Position numbers and translations under genes: made by a program. Below, piece after piece: positions 33,608 to 42,217 of a stretch of 64,000 nt of DNA; the stretch's first letter is position 1, and every line of letters starts with the position of its first letter. Where the stretch lies: NCBI GenBank assembly GCA_965200805.1, contig OZ241384.1:2790001-2854000 (forward strand), given 5' to 3'. Under the pieces are notes generated by a model. It was not told the DNA's origin, did no database searches, and was given only the letters and a program-made list of their open reading frames with translations. This stretch comes from MPNP01 sp026709725. GTDB taxonomy: Bacteria; Pseudomonadota; Alphaproteobacteria; Rhodobacterales; Rhodobacteraceae.

Positions 33608-34515
33608 TTTATCATCCCATCGGCGACCCGCATGCGAACCGCACACAAACCTTTGCCGAGCGTTGCATTGCCACCGATTTGCAGCGTTTCGGGCATCATC
33701 CTGTCCAGGCGCTGAAGAATGTCGGCTGCCGTGGAATCATCACCCTCACGGCGGCTTTCAGAGGATGTGACAAGAGAATAGAAAAGTGTTTCCGGTGGCA
33801 AGTGCTCTTCCCAGAACAGTGCACCGTCCCTGACAGTTCGAGTTTCAGCGTCCAATCCAATCCGCGCGGTAACTTCTGTTGCATGACGCACAAAATGGCC
33901 AAAAACATCATCATCCACAATGACAAGATGGGACCGAATCCGCTCAGCCGTTGATGTGTCGGTGACAGCATTTTCGGCAATCCATTCTGCAATCCCCGGA
34001 TCACCATGGGTTTTTCTGAAATCGAACTCCTCCAGCAACATTCCGTTGGAGTCAATCAGCAGGGGGCTGTTTTCGGAGCACCATACGGAGTTGCCCCGGA
34101 CGCCATCCCATTGGTCCGGAAGCAGATCATCAATCAGGCAGGCAATCTTCAGATCGCGCTTCAGGCGCACAAGCACGGCAGGACAGGTTGTCCATGCGAA
34201 GACACCCTTGAGTGAGCGAACCGGAAAGGCCAGAATCCTTGCATCAGAGATTGATATTGCGCCAGCATGAAGGGATGCATTCCTTGTTGATGGTCCAAAG
34301 GCTGTTTGGATCCAGCCTCCTCCTTCTGTCTCGTCTTTGGCCATATTCACAGTACGCAGAACACCTTTCAGGGTGGATCCGGGCACCGTTGGCCATTGGG
34401 TATGCCGCTCGCGCTGGACAGGCAGATCAACCACACCCAGTGCCGTCCCGGAACCGGGATGGGTTGCGGTGAGGCAATGGATGAACATGATGGCTGTTTC
34501 AGAGGTTGGAGGCAT
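33604..34515 (-). CDS. cmr4: Type III-B backbone RAMP subunit Cmr4
   Basis: A 303-aa Cas7-like protein. The family start is visible as MFIHCLTATHPGSGTALGVVDLPVQRERHTQWPTVPGSTLKG (split here: FIHCLTATHPGSG and QRERHTQWPTVPGSTLKG). The C-terminal QIGGNATLGKGLCAVR is the glycine-rich loop. ATG 34515 is chosen because AAAGGAG lies 9 bases upstream, and it overlaps the end of cmr3. Cmr4 forms the filament that cleaves target RNA. The catalytic Asp normally lies in the N-terminal thumb region, but its exact residue cannot be assigned here. Confidence 0.9.
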   Translation of the reverse strand: MPPTSETAIMFIHCLTATHPGSGTALGVVDLPVQRERHTQWPTVPGSTLKGVLRTVNMAKDETEGGGWIQTAFGPSTRNASLHAGAISISDARILAFPVRSLKGVFAWTTCPAVLVRLKRDLKIACLIDDLLPDQWDGVRGNSVWCSENSPLLIDSNGMLLEEFDFRKTHGDPGIAEWIAENAVTDTSTAERIRSHLVIVDDDVFGHFVRHATEVTARIGLDAETRTVRDGALFWEEHLPPETLFYSLVTSSESRREGDDSTAADILQRLDRMMPETLQIGGNATLGKGLCAVRMRVADGMIK

Positions 34516-35650
34516 AGCGCCAGACTCCTTTGCAGTATTCACCCCAGCCGAGTGAGGTCTCTCCAGGATCACCGAAGCCGGAAGGCAGCTGTCGGTCAGT
34601 ACCAGTTGACAAGAAATAAACCGAACCCGCCCTGACCGCAAAGCGCGTCGGTTTTGGGCCACCTCGTGCCAAATCCCATCCCGAAACCGGAATATGGCCA
34701 GGGACTGCCGCGGAGAGAAGATCAATGCCTTGCGGCCGCCAGCCGTTCATGAAGGCTGGTGTTGCCAGCACAAGACAGCACCCATCAATCGACCCCTGCA
34801 CCGCCTCGGGATGGGCTGCGCGCGGACTGTTCTGCAAATCACGGCTAGTCACAGATACCTGTCGACCCTCACCGCCAAACGGCAGGAGCCTGCTCTCATC
34901 TTGCTTTGGCAAGAGGTCAAGCACTTCGGCCGAACCCTCGACTTGTGCCCAAAACCTTACGCCGGTCTTCAGAACAAGCCGGCGCGTTGCATAGAGCATC
35001 CCCTCTTGAGCCAAACCCTTGTCTGGGTCAATTGCAATGCCGGTGCGATCCTCGAAGCCGTAAAGCTCGTCAGAGCGAACGAGATCCGTCTGCGACGGGG
35101 TCTTGCCCGAGAGAAAGATCGACATGCCGGCATGTGTGATCCAGATCTTGTCAAGTGGTTTCAAGGCAAGTCTGTTTCGTGCCCAAAGTGGAACCATTCC
35201 CCCGGATTTTGGTGTCCAGCCGGGCAGGGGCTGATCGGCAGGCAGCGGATCAAGTCGGACAAGTGCCTGATTGTCCAATTGTCGTAACGATGCTGGCGCT
35301 GAATACAGAAGACTGTCAGTCTTACCGTTTTTGCCTTTACGACCGAGATAGGGACCCCGGAAAGACGTTTTGGCAATCTGACTTCCGAGACGGCCACCCA
35401 ATTGCGTGACCGCAGTCTCAAACTGATTGCCATTCTGGATGCAATCAGCCAGTTGTGCAAGATCAATGTTCGCACAGCGCAGGATTTCCGTTCTCAAGGC
35501 ACCGGCAAGAACCTGTGGATTCGGCAGGCCGGACGTTGCCCGTGAGGCCGGGCCGAAGGGTCTTCCATCGCGGAAGAACAGTGTGTCAACCGGCTCCAGA
35601 CACAGCCAGAGATGTTTGTTCTCCTCAAGATCATGGTTGCATTCAGTCAT
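34499..35650 (-). CDS. cmr3: Type III-B subunit Cmr3
   Basis: A ~383-aa Cas5-like RAMP protein. It starts at ATG 35650, giving WLCLEPVDTLFFRDGRPFG, the canonical Cmr3 N-terminus. It also shows NPQVLAGALRTEILR and a C-terminal glycine-rich segment (FGDPGETSLGWGEYCKGVW). It binds the crRNA 5' handle and joins Cmr2 to the Cmr4 filament. The ATG overlaps the cmr2 stop. Confidence 0.92.
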   Translation of the reverse strand: MTECNHDLEENKHLWLCLEPVDTLFFRDGRPFGPASRATSGLPNPQVLAGALRTEILRCANIDLAQLADCIQNGNQFETAVTQLGGRLGSQIAKTSFRGPYLGRKGKNGKTDSLLYSAPASLRQLDNQALVRLDPLPADQPLPGWTPKSGGMVPLWARNRLALKPLDKIWITHAGMSIFLSGKTPSQTDLVRSDELYGFEDRTGIAIDPDKGLAQEGMLYATRRLVLKTGVRFWAQVEGSAEVLDLLPKQDESRLLPFGGEGRQVSVTSRDLQNSPRAAHPEAVQGSIDGCCLVLATPAFMNGWRPQGIDLLSAAVPGHIPVSGWDLARGGPKPTRFAVRAGSVYFLSTGTDRQLPSGFGDPGETSLGWGEYCKGVWRYASNL

Positions 35651-38225
35651 CGCGCCCTCGTGCGACAAAAGCCGCCCCCTGACACAGCGCCACAAAATCG
35701 CAAAGCCACTCACCCACATCTGGCTGCCGGTTTCTATGGATGCGTTGATATCGCTCGTATCGGTCTTTCCGATACGATTGCCACCATTCGGCCACGCGTG
35801 TACCCAATCCTTGTGGTTCAATCCCGTTGCGGTTCTGTTCAAACTCTTCCGTTCTGTTGCCAAGGCGTCTGATCTCAGCCGCAATCAGATCATCGGGTAT
35901 GCCTGCTGAGGATAGAACCGGCAGGACAGCTCGAAGGCGATAGGTCCAACGATTGCTTGCGCCTTTCTCAAAATCATTGACGAGCGAATTGAACCATTCT
36001 GACCCATCCCAGTCGATTATTGCTCCTGAATGTTCGCCCGAGCGCCGCATGAAGCGAAGCCCCAAAGCATCCTTTCCGACATCCTTGGCATGTGCCTCAG
36101 CATTCCGCGCGGCATCAAGCGTCAGGCGAAGATCCTCCTTGTAGTGCACGATTGCTATGCCGGCAGATATGGTTGCACGAACACCCATACCCGACATCTC
36201 GGCACCGTCTCCTTGCTGATAGGCCCTGCGGAGTGCAAGTGCACAACCGATTGCTCGCCGGGCAGGAAGCAGTGCCAGGAGGTCATCGCCACCCGAATAG
36301 ATCAAGGTTCCATTGTGTTCATTGACAATTTTTGGAACGATGCGAGTCGCAAAATGTCCCAGAACCCCGCTGATTGTTGCATGGAGTGCCGGTCCGACAG
36401 GTCGGGATGCCGCCAGGCCCTCCTCGACTCTCGAATCATCGATGCACTCAAACCAATCACGCAATTTTGGGTGAATGACATCGCGAACCTTCGGCATAAG
36501 CTCACCGCGTAGCCACTTTCCGAGATCGTCACCATCCATCACCAAGACAGCGTAATATGTGGGAGGGTGTGGCCCGTGCTTGTCATTCAAATGCTTGGAA
36601 AGATCAGGCGGAACGGCTTCCTCCCCATCGTTTTCGAGAGCTTCGCAACTTTCATGCAGCCACCGCCCGTTCCATTTTTCACATTTATGCCGGTCAACCC
36701 CAGCATCACGCAGCCAATCGGCAGCCGCAACCGTGGCCGTATCAGGAAACCTCCTGTATCGGTTCAAGCCCAGATGTTCTGCCAAATAAACTGGCATTGC
36801 GAACCTTTTGGTCAGGGCTACGGATGAAAATCGCTCACCCTCGCGCAATCTCACTCCCTTGAACTGCCACCGCTTGATTGCATCGTCCCAAAACTGTTTT
36901 GCGTCGGAAAAACCCTCAGGACCCATCCGTTCGTATGATCCCAGCAAACTGCATTTCGGAGGAACCCGATCCAGATCATGTGCAGGCGGTGCATGCGGAA
37001 TGTGTCGCACCATCCGTTCTGCTTCCATGATACGTGCCGTCAGATCAAGTTGGGCCTGCCAGAGTCCTGCCGATTTCTGTGTGTAGCGGGGTCGAGCCGA
37101 GGCTGGTATTGCATCAGACAAGCATCGTATCTTGTGCGCCTCAGGCCAGACATCTTCAAAGTTGTCACCTCCAAGCAAACTGGCCATGACCCGTTCATCA
37201 AGATCATGTTCTGGAATGACCGTTGCGTGAAAATCGAAGACCCCCTCGACTTGGGTCTCCCAGTGCCGATCCCAGTCGATGAAATCGGGACCCGTTTCCG
37301 CTGCAAGCCTTTCGCGGACACGCTTTGATATTCCAAGCCATTCCCTCTTCGCTTCTTGTTTGCAAGATTCTGCAAATGCATGAGCAGTCTTGCCGTCATA
37401 GCCATAGGGTACCAGTGCAAGAAACCGATGTGGCAAAGACGGACTCTGTCGGGCCTGAACTTCCGGTTCTATATCTGAGATATTGATCTTGTCGCGGAGC
37501 CACTTGTCCATTAGCGGATTGCCTCGGAGTGCTGGGTACACGAATGCTGTGGGGCCAAGATTTTCAAGGATTGGACGCATTCCGGCAAATGCGATGCACG
37601 ATAGCATGACGCTGCCTGTCCAAAGGTCACGCAAGGACCGCGCCGCTGCAATGAATGGCTGCACCGGACCAAGCGCGAAAGACAGAATGGCCCTGCCACT
37701 GGTCCCGCTTTCGATGCTTGCCCATATACCAGCGGAAACATCTGCGTGGTGAATAAGGGAATGGTCTGGAACCCGAGTATCAGCCGGGAGAGCGTTCAAA
37801 GGATAACCGACCCGATCAGCCAACAATCGCCAGAGTGCGAGAAAGCGGATTTTCGGCACTTCGTCCAATCCGCTCACTATGCCATTGATGACATCAATGA
37901 CTGCTGCTTCGTCGAGTGCCGGGCACTCAAGGTCGATGACATGACCACTCAATGGGTGAACTGTTCGCAGAATTCCACTCTCTGGTCCAACCGCTCGTTC
38001 ACCCTGTCTGCCAGCGTTCGGCATGGGAAGTCGCTCGTATATTGATGCCAGCTGGTCCGCCAAACCTGCATCCCGGTCTGGACTCATCGGTCGTTCCGCA
38101 TCATCCCAGAGCGCTTTTGCCAGGTAATGCTCTGCCCTGGCAACATGGCGCTTGATGTCAAGTGCCTTGTCGACCGGATCGTGCATCCATACACGAAGGA
38201 GATTTTCCCAGTCAGTTTCCTTCAT
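35643..38225 (-). CDS. cmr2: Type III-B large subunit Cmr2 (Cas10)
   Basis: An 860-aa Cas10-family protein. An N-terminal region with His15-Asp16 in VWMHDPVDKAL retains an HD pair, although a full HD nuclease set was not verified. Two palm domains follow: YYAVLVMDGDDLGKWLRGE in the first and LIYSGGDDLLALLP (G645-D648) in the second. The intact GGDD motif predicts cyclic oligoadenylate synthesis upon target RNA binding, which would signal to the CARF protein encoded downstream. It starts 9 bases after the cas6 remnant. Confidence 0.96.
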   Translation of the reverse strand: MKETDWENLLRVWMHDPVDKALDIKRHVARAEHYLAKALWDDAERPMSPDRDAGLADQLASIYERLPMPNAGRQGERAVGPESGILRTVHPLSGHVIDLECPALDEAAVIDVINGIVSGLDEVPKIRFLALWRLLADRVGYPLNALPADTRVPDHSLIHHADVSAGIWASIESGTSGRAILSFALGPVQPFIAAARSLRDLWTGSVMLSCIAFAGMRPILENLGPTAFVYPALRGNPLMDKWLRDKINISDIEPEVQARQSPSLPHRFLALVPYGYDGKTAHAFAESCKQEAKREWLGISKRVRERLAAETGPDFIDWDRHWETQVEGVFDFHATVIPEHDLDERVMASLLGGDNFEDVWPEAHKIRCLSDAIPASARPRYTQKSAGLWQAQLDLTARIMEAERMVRHIPHAPPAHDLDRVPPKCSLLGSYERMGPEGFSDAKQFWDDAIKRWQFKGVRLREGERFSSVALTKRFAMPVYLAEHLGLNRYRRFPDTATVAAADWLRDAGVDRHKCEKWNGRWLHESCEALENDGEEAVPPDLSKHLNDKHGPHPPTYYAVLVMDGDDLGKWLRGELMPKVRDVIHPKLRDWFECIDDSRVEEGLAASRPVGPALHATISGVLGHFATRIVPKIVNEHNGTLIYSGGDDLLALLPARRAIGCALALRRAYQQGDGAEMSGMGVRATISAGIAIVHYKEDLRLTLDAARNAEAHAKDVGKDALGLRFMRRSGEHSGAIIDWDGSEWFNSLVNDFEKGASNRWTYRLRAVLPVLSSAGIPDDLIAAEIRRLGNRTEEFEQNRNGIEPQGLGTRVAEWWQSYRKDRYERYQRIHRNRQPDVGEWLCDFVALCQGAAFVARGRDD

Positions 38226-38234
38226 CCGTCACAT

Positions 38235-39127
38235 TCATCTTTGGAGACTTCGCAGACTGTACCTACCTAACCCAAATACCGTTCCCTTGCCAAGATGAGC
38301 CCATTCGCATGCCGCCAGAAGAGGTCGGAATGGACCTGCTCCATCTGGCAGGTCAAGCCAACCGGTCACTCCCCGCATCTCGATTCTCCTTTTCTGTCTT
38401 CCTGACCAGCGCACAAGATCATGGCGCTGACCGCACCAGATGGACGCTGGCAGACTGCGAGCGGCTTCCAGTACCATGGCCTGAAGATCCCTGCTTGGGG
38501 CGGCAGAAGACAATGCGCACAGACGACGCAGACCGACAATCGCAAGGTCAATAAAACTTGGAGAATCAATCAGGCTCCCGCGACGCAAGAGTCTGAGCGG
38601 CCCTCAAATTCGACACGGAGACTTTCGCTTTTATGCAGCGTCTGCGACATGCAATAAGCTGCAGCATGGAGATTCCACATTTGCGGTTCGCAGATCAGCG
38701 TTCTGTCTGGCTGAATTCCGCATACCCTTCGGATCCTGAACGGAACACGTCTTGGCCCAAGCCCAGTTTGGGCAGCCTGCTTGAAGGCCCGCAATGCAAC
38801 CGGGGCTTGTCTGCTGGCATAACCGAGAAGCAGCAATTCAACTGCAGGAGCAAATGCAGGATCCGGCGGAGCCGGGCGCATCACGTAGAGAGGCATGGGG
38901 GGCATATTTGTGCGCTCGCCTTCAGATGTTATTTGCGAGCGGTTTCCTTCAAAAACAGCCCTGTAGACAAGAGGATCAATATCTCTCAAAGCACGCCCCC
39001 AGACACCACGCAACATCGGGACTGTTGCGCGCAAAGAACCTGTATCAAGCAGCATTCGAATTGCGATTATGTCGATTCCCCTGGTCAGGGCAAACAGCTC
39101 CTCTTCTATCAGACTGTCCAGAGACAC
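38235..39127 (-). pseudogene. cas6: cas6-type crRNA endonuclease, frameshifted
   Basis: Two overlapping open frames together make one ~296-aa Cas6 of the PF10040 type. The upstream frame (39127 to about 38602) gives LRATVPMLRGVWGRALRDID and ends SLRVEFEG. The downstream frame resumes with PLRLLRRGSLID and ends LGKGTVFGLGRYSL, the classical Cas6 C-terminal glycine-rich motif. Restoring one base in the GGGCC at 38599-38603 fuses them perfectly. No canonical -1 slippery heptamer is present, so a true mutation or sequencing error is likelier than programmed frameshifting. If real, crRNA processing must use another Cas6. Confidence 0.82.
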
Positions 39128-39187
39128 CTTGCAAATGACCGGAATCGAAAGGTGATCATGTGGTACAGTGTCGAAGTCGGATTCCTG

Positions 39188-39352
39188 TCATTCTGGCCGC
39201 TCCACACGCTCGATTTTGACTGGCCGGCACAAGGCATCAATCGCTTCCTCAAATGTGGCATCAACACGCAGATCGGCCTCTAGTTCGGCCTTGCCAGGTT
39301 GGTAGTCCTTGCGAGCTATCCTGACGGTGGGCGTGGGTTGTTTTTTGCTCAT
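39188..39352 (-). CDS. 54-aa small protein, function unknown
   Basis: A short gene found by reading the minus strand: it starts MSKKQPTPTVRIARKDYQPG and ends VKIERVERPE, with AGGAG 8 bases before the ATG at 39352. It lies 33 bases after the BglII-like endonuclease stop and 60 bases before cas6, in the same orientation. The charged composition and strong ribosome site support a real gene. A role with the endonuclease is suggested only by position. Confidence 0.65.
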   Translation of the reverse strand: MSKKQPTPTVRIARKDYQPGKAELEADLRVDATFEEAIDALCRPVKIERVERPE

Positions 39353-39385
39353 AGTCGAATCTCCTGAGTTGTTTTCCTGGGCATG

Positions 39386-40135
39386 TCATTCCTTGATCAC
39401 AACCGATGACGGAATGCCGATCAGGAGCAATGGACAGGGATTGCCAACACCGCACTCGATTCGGCTTTTCAATTTTTCCCAGTGCGTAGTTGCAGCCCCG
39501 AACTTGTCCGATACAAACTTCTTGGCCCATGTTTCAGCAAAATCACCACTGGAATCAAGAACCATTTTCCTCTGACGCGCTGTTGGATTGACGCCGAACT
39601 TCACCAAATCATCGTAACCGGAAACGTCATTGCTCAAGGCACATTCATGAATAATGCGGACCATCTGATCCTGCACGGCCCGACCGCGGGTGATGACGAT
39701 TCCCACGCTGATCGCGCCCTCTGCATGAAGTCTTTGGAAGTTTTCCAAATCTCGGTCGAAAAAAGGATCCTTATTGTTCCATTCGATTTCGAGTGCGACT
39801 GATCCCTTGCCGGCTTGTCTGACATGGTCGATTTCGTGCGTTGTTCCGGCTCGATGTTCACCATCAACGATCTTACTGATTTCAATGTTACGCTTACGCC
39901 ATCCGCGTTCATTGAATGAATGCCGCAGTCGCTGGGTTGGATGCGATTCCCCGCCACCCCCACGAATCAGCTCAACATCCGCAATCTTGAAATTGGTCAA
40001 CACTTCGCACAATTCGCGCAGAGGTTCAGGAAAATCCTCGACCAACACCGCCTCGACATGGTTCCGGGCCTGAATGTCAAATCCCAAATCAGACAAAATG
40101 GACAGTTTCACGTGGGTATCGCGGCTGAATTGCAT
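39386..40135 (-). CDS. BglII-like type II restriction endonuclease
   Basis: A ~249-aa protein of the Endonuc-BglII family (PF09195). The core VALEIEWNNKDPFFDRDL provides the PD-(D/E)XK-like Glu and Asp. It is followed by LHAEGAISVGIVITRG. The frame opens at TTG 40150, and ATG 40135 is the more likely start. It overlaps the 3' end of the methyltransferase remnant, typical of a restriction-modification pair. The endonuclease frame looks intact although its putative partner methyltransferase is broken. Confidence 0.83.
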   Translation of the reverse strand: MQFSRDTHVKLSILSDLGFDIQARNHVEAVLVEDFPEPLRELCEVLTNFKIADVELIRGGGGESHPTQRLRHSFNERGWRKRNIEISKIVDGEHRAGTTHEIDHVRQAGKGSVALEIEWNNKDPFFDRDLENFQRLHAEGAISVGIVITRGRAVQDQMVRIIHECALSNDVSGYDDLVKFGVNPTARQRKMVLDSSGDFAETWAKKFVSDKFGAATTHWEKLKSRIECGVGNPCPLLLIGIPSSVVIKE

Positions 40136-40790
40136 GCATAGGTTGGCCAATCCGGTTCATGGTCGGGTCCAGCCTGATCGCCCCAAACGGTCCAATCCTC
40201 ACGCTGGCCGCGCCCGAATAATTCAAGATACGGCCCCCGGCTGCAGGCCTCAATGATTTTATACTGTTCATCCGGTTTGCGTGAGTGTTCACGCTTGCGG
40301 GTTGCCATAAAATTGACTTGACTTCGTCCAGGATCAAGAGTCCTGGCTTTCTTGCCACGAACACCAAACAGAACCAGTTCGGTCACATTGCGAAAATAGA
40401 ACCCAACCCCACGACCGTCCGGTCCGCCGTCTTTCCTGATCTTGTGCCAGACCAAATTGGTCTTGTATTCAAAACCCCACGACTCCAGAGTGTTCAATCC
40501 CCACGGCAACAAAGCATTGGGAACCCATAGATAGCAATGCGCCCGCTCATGCAGAAAATCAGCTACGGGCAGGGCAGCTATCTCGTCGAAACTCATTGTT
40601 TCATAGCGTTCGAGGCGTCGATGTTCTGGTGCAATCTTTCATGTGCGGTTTGCAAAGCGCCATGGAGGATCGGCCAGGATCGTTCCGAATTTTGCCCCTC
40701 AAGTGCAGAAGCCAATGCCTCGGCAGGGTTTGTTTTGCAATCCTTCCGCTGTGTTTTTGAGTTTGCGCGGTCAACCGCAGGCCCGCTCAC
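40108..40790 (-). pseudogene. MT-A70-type DNA adenine methyltransferase, two lesions
   Basis: The N-terminal part from GTG 40790 runs to ALASALEGQ. Homologous sequence then continues in another frame as KFGTILADPPWRFANRT, carrying the DPPW catalytic motif. The shift falls in a run of four A (40690-40693 on +), where five would keep frame. Eighteen codons later comes an in-frame TGA (40639-40641), where Gly is expected. The rest (KIAPEHRRLERYETMSFDEI onward) is open to 40108. The gene start overlaps the transposase stop as GTGA, and the end overlaps the endonuclease. A homopolymer indel may be a read error. The TGA substitution is harder to dismiss. Confidence 0.8.
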
Positions 40791-41788
40791 GATTGTGCCC
40801 CACTGTCCGGTCGGTTGTTCGCAATCAACCGGCGGTATTTCGGACGCTTGACGATCCCGCCCCTGGCAACAGCGGCAAGGAAGGCCACTTTGTCTTTCTC
40901 AAGCAGATTTTGATGGGCGGCGAACTCGGTGATGTGGCGACCCAAATGCCCGGGCAACATCTTGAGACATGTCCCCTCGTGTGCCCGCATGAACATGGAC
41001 CGGAACAACTCAATCCCGTTGGCGTGGATAAGGCCATCGACATATCGCCGGGATGAGTGATTGACGGTTTCGTGCGGGTCGGGGAAGCTCTCATTGCCAC
41101 TGAGATCATCGGCACAGACCCTTACACCCTCGGCTGCCATATCGGCAACAAGGCCTCGCAGGGTCTCTCTTGTCGTGTCAGGAACGGTCCGGGTCGTCAC
41201 CTGATTGGTTTCCTGGTCCTTGGCCCCGATAACGACAGTCTTGCCCGCCGCCGCCCGGACCGTTGCCTCTTTTCTCTGCGCATTGGACTTGTTCCTGCGC
41301 TTGCCACCCATGGGGGCCTCATCAATCTCGACTGGCCCGCCAAACAATCCACTGCCTCGATTTGTGTTGCCGTTGGCCTCCAGCGCCGTCCGTAACCGGT
41401 GGGCAAGGAACCATGCGCTGCGGTGGTTGATCTCAAGATCCCGATGCAGTTTCATCGAACAGACACCTTTGAGTGATGTTGTCAAAAAATATGTGGCAAC
41501 AATCCAGATCTGATAGCCAAGTTTGGATGCCTCCATGACCGTTCCGGTTCTGGTGCTGAACCGCTTGCCACACTCCTTGTCCCGGCACCGGTAGGGCATG
41601 GTTTTGTGCCTGGCCCCGGTTTGCACATTGGTCGATCCACAGTGCGGGCAAGTGATTCCATTTGGCCAGCGTTGCTGAATGAACCACTGTTCTGCAGCAG
41701 CATTATCGGGCCATTTGCAGAACAGTTGCGTGAGACTCATGCTCTTGCGGTGCGCTTTGCCGGGATTTCCGGTTTGTATTTCAGTCAT
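40787..41788 (-). CDS. IS1595-family transposase
   Basis: A 333-aa transposase. The N-terminal zinc-binding domain has CPHCG and CRDKECGKRFS. The DDE-type core includes GGPVEIDEAPMGGKRRNK, VRVCADDLSGNES and HETVNHSSRRYVDG, ending with a His/Glu-rich helix (FRSMFMRAHEGTC). It is intact. Terminal inverted repeats could not be identified, so the element's ends are unknown. Its stop overlaps the start of the methyltransferase, suggesting the restriction-modification genes may be cargo read from the same transcript (inference). Confidence 0.92.
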   Translation of the reverse strand: MTEIQTGNPGKAHRKSMSLTQLFCKWPDNAAAEQWFIQQRWPNGITCPHCGSTNVQTGARHKTMPYRCRDKECGKRFSTRTGTVMEASKLGYQIWIVATYFLTTSLKGVCSMKLHRDLEINHRSAWFLAHRLRTALEANGNTNRGSGLFGGPVEIDEAPMGGKRRNKSNAQRKEATVRAAAGKTVVIGAKDQETNQVTTRTVPDTTRETLRGLVADMAAEGVRVCADDLSGNESFPDPHETVNHSSRRYVDGLIHANGIELFRSMFMRAHEGTCLKMLPGHLGRHITEFAAHQNLLEKDKVAFLAAVARGGIVKRPKYRRLIANNRPDSGAQS

Positions 41789-42217
41789 TGTGGTCTCTTG
41801 ATTCGGTCTCAGGTGACTGAAATATAGCAGAGTGCCGAAAAGTGTCGAGCGGGAATTTTAGGAAAATTGACTCGACTCGTGGCGTATGCTATGACAATAC
41901 TGTTGGCTGAAACAAAAAAGCTGAGAGCCCAAACTCGGTGATTTTCTTCGCTTTAGGCTTCAGCACCAAGTCGCATAATCCCTAAGAATGACAGGTTGAT
42001 CGGCGGGATTCTTCCAAAAGAGTGCAGGCCATTCAGCCTGTTCGGGAGAGATGTTGCCAGATTTGGGCCTTGAAGTTCCGTTTGGTGTACCCAGATTTGT
42101 AATATCACTTTTTTGTGCAGGAAGAATCTTGTCCGACTGCCAGTGCAAAGTTCAGGTTCGACCCTGATGCAGCCTTGTCCTGTTCAGGCTTCCCCATTGT
42201 GTACGATGGGCATGGAT
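41789..42217. other. Intergenic stretch between transposase and pobA
   Basis: No gene recognised. The first ~90 bases are relatively AT-rich and should contain the transposase promoter and possibly the element end. No matching inverted copy was found near 40787 or 39188. Confidence 0.4.

Noticed and set aside
38570..38620. Programmed -1 frameshifting in cas6
   Set aside because: No canonical slippery heptamer or clear downstream structure. A mutation or read error explains the data better.
38633..39283. Plus-strand frame of 216 codons opposite cas6
   Set aside because: Antisense to recognisable Cas6 sequence, no motif.
40787..41880. Defined terminal inverted repeats for the IS1595-type element
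   Set aside because: Candidate sequence near 41840-41870 has no matching inverted copy that I could find on the other side.
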